Below, one piece after another: positions 6,771 through 13,795 of a DNA stretch of 13,980 bases. Numbering within the stretch: position 1 is the stretch's first letter; every line of letters starts with the position of its first letter. Both the position numbers and the translations under genes were made by a program. This stretch comes from Saprospiraceae bacterium (GTDB lineage Bacteria > Bacteroidota > Bacteroidia > Chitinophagales > Saprospiraceae), in the NCBI GenBank assembly GCA_029262975.1, contig JAJCYJ010000453.1:1-13980 (forward strand), given 5' to 3'. Below the pieces are notes generated by a model. That model was not told the origin of the DNA. It saw only the letters and a program-made list of their open reading frames with translations, and did not search any database.

Positions 6771-7232
6771 ATGAAGATGATAAAAGGTCTTTTTGAAACC
6801 CATTTATTTGTAGAAAGCCTTGAACGTTCTATTGATTTTTATTCTAACAAAATGGAATTGGAACAATGTTATTATGAAGTCGAAAGGCGGGCGGCATTTT
6901 TTTGGATTGGAGAACCCAAACAATTTATGTTAGGACTATGGGAAAAACCTATGGAGCTAATCGAAATCAGACATTTTGCATTTGAATGCGAACCTGATTG
7001 GATTTTGAATGAGTCTGTCGAATATCTCAAAAAAAGAAATATTAAATGTCGGAATTTCCTAGATGATGGAACTGAAAGGCCAATGGTTTTCGCCTGGATG
7101 CCGGCAATTTCAATATATTTTGATGATCCAGATGGACATTCTCTTGAATTTATCGGCATTCTAAACGGGAAATCGAAACCTGAAAACGGAATAGTTTCTT
7201 ATGAAAAATGGATAGAATTAGAAGGTAAGTAA
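6771..7232 (+). CDS. VOC family (glyoxalase/fosfomycin-resistance-like) metalloenzyme
   Basis: The 153-residue protein is a two-module vicinal-oxygen-chelate protein. Module one opens with FETHLFVESLERSIDFYSNKM (8-28) and module two with IRHFAFECE (66-74), ending IYFDDPDGHSLEFIG (115-129). The metal triad is complete: H11, H68 and E126, the spacing seen in FosA/FosB and glyoxalase I. IYFDDPDGHSLEF strongly resembles the FosB signature, but the FosB residues just after the Glu (HTG) are replaced by IG, so thiol transfer to fosfomycin should not be assumed. Two in-frame ATGs (6771, 6777) are close; either is possible, and there is no ribosome site to decide. The gene stands alone between boundary-repeat copies, which fits a mobile adaptive gene. 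Confidence 0.88.
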   Translation: MKMIKGLFETHLFVESLERSIDFYSNKMELEQCYYEVERRAAFFWIGEPKQFMLGLWEKPMELIEIRHFAFECEPDWILNESVEYLKKRNIKCRNFLDDGTERPMVFAWMPAISIYFDDPDGHSLEFIGILNGKSKPENGIVSYEKWIELEGK

Positions 7233-7254
7233 AATTATTATAAGTAAATTGGGA

Positions 7255-7283
7255 TGCACAACACCATGGAGAACGATAATGCC
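7255..7283 (+). repeat. Inter-cassette boundary repeat, left-type copy 2
   Basis: TGCACAACACCATGGAGAA occurs shortly after the VOC stop codon and matches the element following the S41 gene. A short TACGTTT.TG similarity about 60 bp further on (7311 and 4863) suggests the homology covers more than the core. Confidence 0.5.
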
Positions 7284-7523
7284 TTATACTCCAAGACGAA
7301 CTTTCTCTTTGTACGTTTGTAGTATGCTCGGATAATCAAAACAGACTTGTTGCATAACTAATTATTTTCTTGATCTTCTCTTATTAAATAATGGGCTATA
7401 GAGAAAGTCATTTGTGTTAATTGAATAAGAAATTTGCAGAAAATTGACAATTAGGCCTAAACTAAGGAAGAAAGTCACTTTTTATCCATACGTTACCTTC
7501 ACTCAAAAAAAATGTAAAGACAT

Positions 7524-7868
7524 ATGAATATTGTATCATTTAATGAAAGTTTGGATTTTAATGACAAAAGGATTGCATCAAAGGTGATTTTGGAATCTTC
7601 ATTTTCAAAGGAGATAAGAATACTTTTAAAACAGGGGCAAATTATGAAAGAACATAAAGCTCCTTTTCCAATAATAATTCATGTATTGGATGGTGAAATT
7701 GATTTTGGCACCCAGGGAAATGTTCATTTGTTAAAAAAGGGTGACATTATTACTTTAGCTGGTAATATTCCTCACGATTTAGCGGCTCGAAGAGACAGTG
7801 TCGTTCGTTTATCACTTTCAAAACTTGATAAAACCGAACGCGTAGAAAAGGTAGTTTCAGATTCATAA
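7524..7868 (+). CDS. Small single-domain cupin protein
   Basis: The 114-residue protein is a single beta-barrel cupin. Motif 1 is GQIMKEHKAPFPIIIHVLDGEIDFG (38-62), with H44 as likely metal ligand and the conserved GEIDFG turn; motif 2 is KGDIITLAGNIPHDLAA (72-88) with H84. The C-terminal DSVVRLSLSK is typical of a widespread Bacteroidota/Proteobacteria small cupin group. The usual second His and the Glu of motif 1 are not in canonical spacing, so metal binding may be weak or use other residues. The start ATG at 7524 follows an A-rich leader. Known relatives are mostly uncharacterised; roles in small-molecule binding or oxidation are possible. It stands alone. Confidence 0.85.
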   Translation: MNIVSFNESLDFNDKRIASKVILESSFSKEIRILLKQGQIMKEHKAPFPIIIHVLDGEIDFGTQGNVHLLKKGDIITLAGNIPHDLAARRDSVVRLSLSKLDKTERVEKVVSDS

Positions 7869-8339
7869 TAGCACTGTGAGCACTATATAAACTTATAATG
7901 ATGTAAACGTTTTGGCAAATACATTTATAATGTTCTTCTAACCTATTAGAATGTGGCAATATAAATTTTTAGATTCCAAACGCGCTCAATGTTTCTAATC
8001 ATATGCTTGTCGCTGTGGTGATGGAAATCTAATGATTGGGGAGAATGGTTTCATTGTATCTACGCCCTTTAGAGTGGGGTTTGCAGTCCGTTACATCCGT
8101 CAAAAAAATGTATTAATCATCGTTCTTTTTTAATTGGGCAGGAGATTTAAATGATTAATGTGCTGACGAGAAATGGGCGTGATCTGTTGAATAAACCCTT
8201 TTCATATATCTAACCAATTTTTCAGATTATAAATCGTTGAAAAGTGGTGTACAGTTAATAGAAATTGAGGTGGCCTCCTCAGTCGAGAGATGGATTAATT
8301 ATGCTAAAATGGTTTAATTCACAGACATAAAAACACCAT
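7869..8339. other. Non-coding gap of about 470 bp
   Basis: I see no gene or convincing RNA in either strand. A minus-strand frame at 7750-7959 overlaps the cupin gene and is a shadow. No copy of the boundary repeats was found, although the segment around 8091-8106 (GTCCGTTACATCCGTC) is faintly like the right-type motif. Confidence 0.45.
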
Positions 8340-9437
8340 ATGAAAAGGAGAAGATTTATCAAGCAATCGACATTCGCGGCGACCCTTCTTAGCGCTTCTT
8401 CATTGTTCTCCTGCAGTGAAACCAATCAAGGGTTAAATATACTTGTTCTGGGTGGTACCGACTTTTTAGGTCCTGCCATTGTCAATGCCGGACTTCGCAA
8501 AAATCATCAAATCACATTGTTTAACCGTGGAATCACCAATCCAAAACTATTCGCCAACTTACCCCTGAAAAAAGGTGATCGTGAAAAAGGAATGGCAGCA
8601 TATGCACCATTGAAAAAACAGCGATGGGACGTAGTAATCGATGTTTGGCCACAACAAGTCGGACTTGTAGACGATGCAACCGCGGCGCTCAAAGATCATA
8701 CGGATCATTATATATTTGTATCCAGCGTTGCCGTTTACAAGGATTTTAATGAATCGGGGAGAAGTGAAAACTACCCATTAGTTGCCTTACCTCAAGACCG
8801 AAGTCAGTGGGAATATCCCGAAGAGAAAACTGCTGGCGAAGCTTTGGTCTCAGATCGTTTTCCTGGAAATCATACTATTCTAAGACCAGGGCCCATTAAG
8901 GGTTGGCGGGATCCTGCTTTGGATCTACTTTATTGGTTGATAAAACTTGAACGCAATGAAAGCATTCTTGCACCCGGAGGTGGTGACGATGCCCTTCAAT
9001 TTATCGACGTGAAAGACGTAGGGAATTTTGCAATTACTGCTGCTGAAAATAAACTGGTAGGAGCTTATAATTGTGTGGGTCCGAGAAAAGAAAAATTACC
9101 TTGGATGACCTTTTTAGAAAGTGCGAAGAAGTACTTGAATTCCACCTCGGAGCTGGTCTGGTCGAGCCAGGAAAAATTACGTGAACAAAAAGTATACGCC
9201 TGGAGCGATCTTCCTCTTTGGGCGCCGACTTCAGATGATTACTTTATGGAGATTAGTAATACCAAAGCGTTGGCATCAGGCTTTAGCTATACGCCTATAG
9301 AAGAAACCATTGACGACTGTCTGGCCTGGAATAAAAAACAAGGACTTCCAAATCTTATTTTTGGTACCGGAGATGAACCTATAGGATTGGAACGATCCCG
9401 TGAATTGGAGGTTATAGAGGAATTGCGAAAAAGTTAG
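8340..9437 (+). CDS. Tat-exported lipoprotein-type NAD-dependent epimerase/dehydratase (extended SDR)
   Basis: The 365-residue protein starts with a twin-arginine signal (MKRRRFIKQSTFAATLL) ending in a lipobox L22-F23-S24-C25, so it is probably exported folded and anchored by a lipid on C25. The Rossmann domain opens with LNILVLGGTDFLG (32-44), the GxxGxxG-type nucleotide site. YIFVSSVAVYKD and WEYPEEKTAGEAL hold the expected active-site Ser and the Tyr/Lys-like elements, and ILRPGPIKG and QFIDVKDVGNFA are further extended-SDR landmarks. The arrangement matches a group of Tat-exported SDRs common in Bacteroidota. Export with a bound cofactor explains Tat use. The substrate is unknown. The codon use is less AT-biased than that of its neighbours, suggesting a different history from the small cassette-like genes. 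Confidence 0.9.
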   Translation: MKRRRFIKQSTFAATLLSASSLFSCSETNQGLNILVLGGTDFLGPAIVNAGLRKNHQITLFNRGITNPKLFANLPLKKGDREKGMAAYAPLKKQRWDVVIDVWPQQVGLVDDATAALKDHTDHYIFVSSVAVYKDFNESGRSENYPLVALPQDRSQWEYPEEKTAGEALVSDRFPGNHTILRPGPIKGWRDPALDLLYWLIKLERNESILAPGGGDDALQFIDVKDVGNFAITAAENKLVGAYNCVGPRKEKLPWMTFLESAKKYLNSTSELVWSSQEKLREQKVYAWSDLPLWAPTSDDYFMEISNTKALASGFSYTPIEETIDDCLAWNKKQGLPNLIFGTGDEPIGLERSRELEVIEELRKS

Positions 9438-9450
9438 ACGGTTACCTTTG
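9423..9450 (+). promoter_or_regulatory. Bacteroidota-type promoter (TTG-17 bp-TACCTTTG)
   Basis: TACCTTTG at 9443-9450 matches the Bacteroidota -7 box TAnnTTTG exactly, with a TTG at 9423-9425 spaced 17 bp upstream as a -33 element. It overlaps the end of the SDR gene and would start transcription near 9457, giving a leader of about 85 nt before the ATG at 9543. Confidence 0.45.
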
Positions 9451-9542
9451 CTTTCAGCTATATAGTGACTCCTAAGTGTTTGTCTCATTTGGAACAATCT
9501 AACGACTGACGGATTTAAATATTGAACAATTGAAATGATAGA

Positions 9543-9916
9543 ATGAACTTAGTATACTTTGGAATCGTCTTGGGTTTTTTTATTGCGGCATTGATTTTTT
9601 AAAAAAAATCAATGCTCACTTGATAACGAACGTGAAGGACGATGTGAAAAATTATTTTATTTCAAAAGAATATAAAATAATAAATTTCGAAAATTCATAC
9701 GGCAATCCCGCATCTCCAATTTATAGCAAATGGAGTATTGCGCCCTCAACTGGTTTTGAAGGAGACTTATTCGAACATGGATTTTATAAAGTAGATATTA
9801 TAAAGCCTAATAGTGAGATTGAAACCAACTGGGTTGATTGTCTTTACTTCTTGAAAATTAAGTGTTGGTTTGTCGTGAAAAAGGATATAATTGAAAATAG
9901 TCCAAGTGATAATTGA
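9543..9916 (+). CDS. Small membrane-anchored protein, N-terminus in a shifted frame
   Basis: A TTG-started frame (9620-9916, 98 residues) carries the body (KDDVKNYFISKEYKIINFE... WVDCLYFLKIKCWFVVKKDII). Upstream, a different frame starting at the ATG at 9543 gives a perfect membrane anchor, MNLVYFGIVLGFFIAALIF, then hits TAA at 9600-9602. A -1 shift in the T6A8 run (9595-9608) joins them as ...AALIF-LKKINAHLITNV, giving a 124-residue single-pass protein with positive residues after the helix. One lost T or A, a sequencing error, or -1 slippage on the homopolymers would explain this. The body is paralogous to the remnant at 6386-6593. I do not recognise the family; tryptophan and cysteine residues (WVDC, KCWF) are conserved between the two copies. 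If the shift is real, only the soluble body may be made, from TTG 9620 or GTG 9632. Confidence 0.65.
9591..9612. repeat. Near-perfect palindrome spanning the slippery T6A8 run
   Basis: TTGATTTTTT and AAAAAATCAA are inverted repeats separated by two A. The homopolymer junction is thus the centre of a hairpin-forming palindrome, which would favour replication slippage, sequencing error or ribosomal pausing at the frameshift site. Confidence 0.6.
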
Positions 9917-10254
9917 TTGATTCCTGAATAATAATGATGTTCTTTTGGTTCTTAGACATTTAAATAGGGATGGTCAGCACACTGAAATAGGTGTAGATTC
10001 ATAAATTTAAACCAACTATAACACAGCTTTATATGTTACGCGATTGCATAAAACGAATATCTTCTTTGTTAGCCTTAGAGACGTGACATACAATCAGCCG
10101 AATTCAAGAATTTTCAGGTGTATAAGCCTTGTCCTTATGAAAGTTGAGATTATAAAAGTATATTGATTGCACGTAATTTCATGTATTGTCACCAGCATAA
10201 GACATTTTGTTATATTTAAGATCAGTTTAGTTAACAATTGAAAATTAGAATTAT
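9917..10254. other. Non-coding gap before the EAD gene
   Basis: The 338-bp gap has no supported ORF or clear repeat. A weak -7-like TATATTTA occurs at 10212-10219, about 35 bp before the next ATG, and the final 60 bases are AT-rich. Confidence 0.4.
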
Positions 10255-11235
10255 ATGAATAAAAAGGAACTAAGAACTTTGTTAGCTGATAATAAAATAG
10301 AGGATGTTTTATTAAGCATTAGACAATTCTTAGAAAATTATAATGAATTAAATAATCGAATGCTCTTATTGGAAGGTCAATATCGTAGTTTGGGAAAGGA
10401 GATAGCGAATGGTTTGATTACTGACGAAGATAAGCGAATTTCAGAAAACAAAATCAGACATGAATTGATTCAAATAATTGATGAGATTGGAAATTCCGGA
10501 GTTAAAAAAGCATCTGGGAATTCTATATCGATACAAGAAGCAAAAACATGGATTGAAGATAAAATCGAGGAAAAGGGGACGGTAATTGGATTGGGCTGGG
10601 ATGTGGAGGAACAAAAGTTTTATAATCACTATAATGAAGATTATAAACACCACCAGATATTGGAAAAATATTTCTATAATAAGGTTGTCTTTGTAGACTC
10701 AGTATTAAGCTTAAATTTAGAAAAAAAGTATACTTTTTATCCTAAAAATGAATTTAAGCTTGAATCTTCGTTTAGCTATAATCCTTTTATAGTTAGGGAA
10801 ATAATTATAATTAATATTGACTTCAGAGAAATTGAATTGGTGGCATTAGAAGAATTGAAATTATTTCCTAGCGACATATCAAATAAGTTGCACGCTATAT
10901 TAGGACAAACAAAGGATTTTGAAAAATTGAGAAATCAAACTGATATTTTACTTGCTTCTGAGTCAGACTCAGTATATATGGATAGATTTAAAATAACCTT
11001 GTCTCATGTTCATGCAAATAAACCTAGTACAAAATGGAAATATCCTGTTTCTGGGAAGTATTGTAAAGCCTATGAAATTGAAAACGATCCTGTTTTTAAA
11101 TATGAAAATGAACATGACTTTAACCAAGATGGATTCAGTTTTTATTTAGATGACGCTGCATTTTGCAAGAGATTACAAAAAGCATTAGAATTTGCAGTGC
11201 AATATTATAATCCGCCGAGAAAAGAGGTATTTTAG
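10255..11235 (+). CDS. EAD11-like effector-associated domain protein with unknown C-terminal region
   Basis: Residues 1-80 (KKELRTLLADNKIEDVLLSI..., ELNNRMLLLEGQYRSL, GLITDEDKRISENKIRHELIQIIDEI) form the helical hairpin pattern of effector-associated domain 11. In Bacteroidota conflict systems this small adaptor recruits effectors by pairing with a matching domain in another protein. The remaining ~245 residues are not a domain I can name. They run IGLGWDVEEQKFYNHY, strand-rich FVDSVLSLNLEKKYTFYP and FIVREIIIINIDFREIELVALEEL, then KITLSHVHANKPSTKWKYPVSGKYCKAYEIENDPVFKY, a DFNQDGFSFYLDD turn and a final helix CKRLQKALEFAVQYYN. No membrane helix or signal peptide is seen. No second EAD11 copy was found in the window, so its partner lies elsewhere. 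The N-terminal call is moderately firm; any function of the C-terminus is open. Confidence 0.82.
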   Translation: MNKKELRTLLADNKIEDVLLSIRQFLENYNELNNRMLLLEGQYRSLGKEIANGLITDEDKRISENKIRHELIQIIDEIGNSGVKKASGNSISIQEAKTWIEDKIEEKGTVIGLGWDVEEQKFYNHYNEDYKHHQILEKYFYNKVVFVDSVLSLNLEKKYTFYPKNEFKLESSFSYNPFIVREIIIINIDFREIELVALEELKLFPSDISNKLHAILGQTKDFEKLRNQTDILLASESDSVYMDRFKITLSHVHANKPSTKWKYPVSGKYCKAYEIENDPVFKYENEHDFNQDGFSFYLDDAAFCKRLQKALEFAVQYYNPPRKEVF

Positions 11236-11258
11236 TGTTTTAGCTACCTATAGCATTG

Positions 11259-11275
11259 CATTCCTGTTAGGAATG
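11259..11275 (+). repeat. Perfect hairpin after the EAD gene
   Basis: CATTCCT-gtt-AGGAATG is a perfect 7-bp stem with a 3-nt loop, 24 bp after the stop codon. No T-run follows, so it is a poor intrinsic terminator on its own; GGCCGGCC, an 8-bp palindrome, occurs nine bases downstream. Confidence 0.45.
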
Positions 11276-11387
11276 GTAAGATGGCCGGCCTTGAGCTATG
11301 TATAAAGCCCAATTATGAAGTACAAAGCAATAATAATCTTTCAAATTTGAATATTAATTGGATATTAATCACCGCAGAATCAGAATA

Positions 11388-11705
11388 ATGAAACTTTGGA
11401 CATTATCCAATTATGGAGAAACTGAGAAAACTGTTTCTGAGAAATCATCGGCTGATGATATTGATATGATCATGAATTCTTTAGATTGGTCACAGTTTTA
11501 CCAAGTCATTTTAGAAAAGCAAAATGGCGATTTTCTGGAAGTGGGTGGAAGTTTAGAAGAAGACGGATTATCCGTACAATATCAAGAAGGTGAAAGTCAA
11601 TTTGTAATAGTAAACCCTCCAGCAACTGTAAATGAAATGACACACTTTTTAAAACTTTATTTAGCGGGGAATGATGCATATAAAACCAAGTATAAATTTG
11701 AATAA
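11388..11705 (+). CDS. Imm1-like immunity-type small protein
   Basis: The best start is the ATG at 11388 (MKLWTLSNYG), giving 105 residues; a TTG ten codons upstream also opens the frame but adds an unlikely basic leader. The core YQVILEKQNGDFLEVGGSLEEDGLSVQYQEGESQFVIVNPP has the strand pattern and the GDFLEVGG turn that I associate with Imm1-type immunity proteins, followed by an amphipathic helix NEMTHFLKLYLAGND. It is acidic, lacks a signal peptide and would be cytosolic. Immunity proteins of this kind neutralise polymorphic toxins; no toxin gene is visible nearby, so it would be an orphan immunity gene. The family call is from memory of the motif and is moderate at best. Confidence 0.7.
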   Translation: MKLWTLSNYGETEKTVSEKSSADDIDMIMNSLDWSQFYQVILEKQNGDFLEVGGSLEEDGLSVQYQEGESQFVIVNPPATVNEMTHFLKLYLAGNDAYKTKYKFE

Positions 11706-11812
11706 GTTGATAATATAGAAAAGCAGAAATAGTGACTACAACTCTTCTGCCAATGACGGGTTCAATTATTTTTCTCAAGCTCGTAAACAAAGCTCAGCCA
11801 CAATACACCAAA

Positions 11813-12382
11813 ATGGAGAAACTCTTTAAGTCAATTTCTAATTACATTAATTTATCTAATCAATTAAAAGAGGAACTGAGAGCGAGGCTGCATAAACAAT
11901 CTTTCAAAAAGAAGGAATCGGTACTTGATTCGAGTAAGGTCTGTCAAAATAGCTACTTTATAGAAAAAGGCATCATGAGATTGTATTACTTAAAAGATGG
12001 TAAAGAAATATCCGAATTTTTTTGTAGTGAAAATGAATGGATGAATTCTCCCAGAAGTTTTATGCAACAAAAAACGGATTTCTATAATATTGATGTAGTT
12101 GAAAATTCAGTCGCATGGAGGATAAATATCAGTGACCTGGTTTACTTATTTGACAATTTTCCTGAAATGGAAAGATATGCCCGCATGGATATGGGCAGCA
12201 CTTTCGGCTATGTGCTTGAAAGAGTGGCTTCGTTGAGGTTTTCAACTGCCCGGGAAAAGTATGAACACTTTTTGAAAACATATCCTCATATCTATCATCG
12301 CATTCCACTGGGTATGGTCGCATCCCATATTGGTATCACTCAAGAAACTTTAAGCAGGTTAAGAAAAGATGACCTTTTTTGA
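11813..12382 (+). CDS. Crp/Fnr family transcriptional regulator
   Basis: The start is placed at the ATG at 11813 (MEKLFKSISNYINLS), giving 189 residues, the normal size of the short Bacteroidota Crp/Fnr proteins. A GTG at 11732 would add 27 residues that do not resemble the family. The cyclic-nucleotide-binding-type beta-barrel runs from about residue 15 to 115 (KKESVLDSSKVCQNSYFIEKGIMRLYYLKDGKEISEFF, then FMQQKTDFYNIDVVENSVAWRI). A dimerisation helix (VLERVASLRFSTAREKYEHFLKTYP) and a helix-turn-helix near the end (PLGMVASHIGITQETLSRLRK, ~166-186) follow. The canonical cAMP-binding Arg motif is not evident, so the ligand is unknown. The next gene starts 57 bp downstream with two inverted repeats between, making it a likely target. 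Confidence 0.9.
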   Translation: MEKLFKSISNYINLSNQLKEELRARLHKQSFKKKESVLDSSKVCQNSYFIEKGIMRLYYLKDGKEISEFFCSENEWMNSPRSFMQQKTDFYNIDVVENSVAWRINISDLVYLFDNFPEMERYARMDMGSTFGYVLERVASLRFSTAREKYEHFLKTYPHIYHRIPLGMVASHIGITQETLSRLRKDDLF

Positions 12383-12391
12383 TATAGGTCA
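12370..12391. promoter_or_regulatory. Inverted repeat TGACCT-N10-AGGTCA, candidate Crp/Fnr operator
   Basis: A perfect 6-bp inverted repeat with 10-bp spacing overlaps the last four codons and the stop of the regulator gene, 48 bp before the hydrolase start. Half-sites and spacing suit a dimeric Crp/Fnr regulator, consistent with control of the downstream gene by the adjacent regulator. Confidence 0.4.
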
Positions 12392-12401
12392 AAAGAATTG
12401 A

Positions 12402-12422
12402 AGGAAGTACTTCCTACCTTTG
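12402..12422 (+). promoter_or_regulatory. 14-bp palindrome next to a TACCTTTG promoter box
   Basis: AGGAAGTACTTCCT (12402-12415) is a perfect palindrome whose last base begins TACCTTTG (12415-12422), an exact Bacteroidota -7 box. A TTG at 12398-12400 is only 14 bp upstream, shorter than usual, which would suit an activator-dependent promoter. Transcription would start about 10 nt before the hydrolase ATG at 12440. Confidence 0.5.
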
Positions 12423-12439
12423 TGCCTGACACTTTATAT

Positions 12440-13309
12440 ATGAAAAAACGAATCTTACAGTTTATATTAGTCATTGTCCTGCTTTTATTGATTGGACTCA
12501 TATACTTGTTCACTTATACGCCATCTCTTTCTGAAAAACAGGGTATGGTTGAAACGAAGTTATATGTAGGCGATTCTTTAAATCAACCATTGGTTGTTGC
12601 CTTTGGTGGCGGCGGGGGCGGTAATGATTGGGCGAGGGATTATATGAAAGATAAAAGAGAAGGCTTTCTCAAAAGAGGCTATGCCGTCCTGGCCATTGGA
12701 TATTTTAATTCTGGAGATCACACCCCTGACTACCTGGATCGAATTTCACTGAATGCCATTTCTGATACGATTATGGCCATTGCTTCTCGCAATACCATTA
12801 TAGACAAGACTAAAATAGCACTAATTGGAGGGTCTAAAGGAGGAGAGCTAATTTTGAATCTGGCCGCACGCTATGACCATTTTGGCGCAGTAGTGCCTAT
12901 GTCTACCGCACATGTTAGTTTTCCAGGTCTAACTATTACCGCCAACACTTCTTCATGGAGTTATAATGGCGAAGAGGTTACGTATGTGCCGGCTCCTTTT
13001 AAGACAATTGGCCCAGCTATAAAAGGTGACCATTTTGCGGCATTTAGTATGATGCTTGAGGACGATGAAGCAGTGAAGAACGCCGAAATAGAAGTTGAAA
13101 AAATCAATGGCCCTATTTTAATTCTATCCGCTTCAGAAGATGAGGCATGGCCTTCAAGTGAAATGTCAAATAGGATTATGGAGCGCCTCGACCGGAATGC
13201 CTTTTCGCACTATCATAAACACATAGTTTTTGAAGGAGGCCATATCGAACCACTGAACCATTTTGATATTGTATATGATTTTTTGGATAAGCATCTGAAG
13301 AATAAATAG
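12440..13309 (+). CDS. Membrane-anchored alpha/beta hydrolase, BAAT C-terminal type
   Basis: The start is set at the ATG at 12440 (MKKRILQF); a TTG 14 codons upstream would be inside the promoter palindrome. Residues 5-24 form a hydrophobic N-terminal anchor, so the 289-residue enzyme is probably fixed to the inner membrane facing outwards. The oxyanion region is VVAFGGGGGGNDW (52-64). The nucleophile elbow IGGSKGGE (129-136) places Ser at 132, the acid is in SASEDEAWPSS (230-240, D234 likely) and the base is H268 in EGGHIEP. GxSKGGE and the WPSS segment are hallmarks of the BAAT/acyl-CoA thioester hydrolase C-terminal family. The Gly-rich loop is unusually long. Substrate unknown; probably a thioester or ester. 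It follows the Crp/Fnr gene and is probably regulated by it. Confidence 0.9.
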   Translation: MKKRILQFILVIVLLLLIGLIYLFTYTPSLSEKQGMVETKLYVGDSLNQPLVVAFGGGGGGNDWARDYMKDKREGFLKRGYAVLAIGYFNSGDHTPDYLDRISLNAISDTIMAIASRNTIIDKTKIALIGGSKGGELILNLAARYDHFGAVVPMSTAHVSFPGLTITANTSSWSYNGEEVTYVPAPFKTIGPAIKGDHFAAFSMMLEDDEAVKNAEIEVEKINGPILILSASEDEAWPSSEMSNRIMERLDRNAFSHYHKHIVFEGGHIEPLNHFDIVYDFLDKHLKNK

Positions 13310-13365
13310 GTGTAGCTGATAGTGCTGTATATAAGTGTGGCAGTTTGGGTGACAGCTCGGACTGT

Positions 13366-13391
13366 TTTGATTTTATAATCAAATTTTATTT
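13366..13391 (+). terminator. Weak AT-rich terminator of the hydrolase gene
   Basis: TTTGATT-ttat-AATCAAA (13366-13383) is a perfect 7-bp stem followed by TTTTATTT, 56 bp after the hydrolase stop. The stem is AT-rich and hence weak. Confidence 0.35.
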
Positions 13392-13436
13392 GTTTTAGTC
13401 AAGAGAAATATTACACTGGACCAAAATTTTTTGGAC

Positions 13437-13517
13437 TTCATTTTCAATCGATAAGTCTCGATGATATTCTTGGAAGGGATGATGAAATATGCGACTTCTC
13501 GGTCTGACGCCATAGCA
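13437..13517 (+). repeat. 81-bp direct repeat, copy 1
   Basis: This copy is identical to 13900-13980 except for three substitutions, at an offset of 463 bp. It contains GCGACTTCTCGGTC, related to the hairpin family in between. The right copy touches the window edge, so the true repeat may be longer than 81 bp. Confidence 0.9.
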
Positions 13518-13546
13518 TTAAGCGACGGAGTCCGAAGTCGCTTAAT
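13517..13546. repeat. Hairpin with 10-bp perfect stem
   Basis: ATTAAGCGAC (13517-13526) pairs perfectly with GTCGCTTAAT (13537-13546) around a 10-nt loop that itself can fold (CGGA-g-TCCG). It begins where direct repeat copy 1 ends. Confidence 0.7.
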
Positions 13547-13577
13547 TGGATGATCGGACTACTTTCTACAAATATTT

Positions 13578-13592
13578 GACCTCTCCGAGATC
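13578..13592. repeat. Short hairpin, TCC loop
   Basis: GACCTC-tcc-GAGATC forms a 6-bp stem with one wobble pair; it is the reverse-orientation relative of the hairpin at 13746-13760. Confidence 0.6.
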
Positions 13593-13745
13593 GACCAGTC
13601 GAAATCTATTAGTATCCGAATTAATAGTCGGGGGCTAAAATAAAATGATAGTGAAGGCGTCATTGGAGATCACTTTGAGGCAAGTGATATTATCTTAAAT
13701 TTATAATTAACTAGGAAGGATGTCGTGGTAAAAGTTAGATTTATT

Positions 13746-13760
13746 GATCTCGGAGAGATC
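13746..13760. repeat. Short hairpin, GGA loop
   Basis: GATCTC-gga-GAGATC is a perfect 6-bp stem with the GGA loop shared with the hairpin at 13796-13812. Confidence 0.65.
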
Positions 13761-13795
13761 GACTGTTTGTAGAACCGCCGCGAAAAGGATATTCC

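Noticed and set aside
2985..7283. Firm call of integron attC sites
   Set aside because: Core-like motifs are partial, paired cores with proper L-box symmetry could not be identified, and no integrase gene is in the window; kept only as a hypothesis.
7750..7959. Minus-strand ORF at the end of the cupin gene
   Set aside because: Overlaps the cupin coding region and has no family signal.
13176..13382. Minus-strand ORF over the end of the hydrolase gene
   Set aside because: Shadow of the hydrolase reading frame, with no domain.
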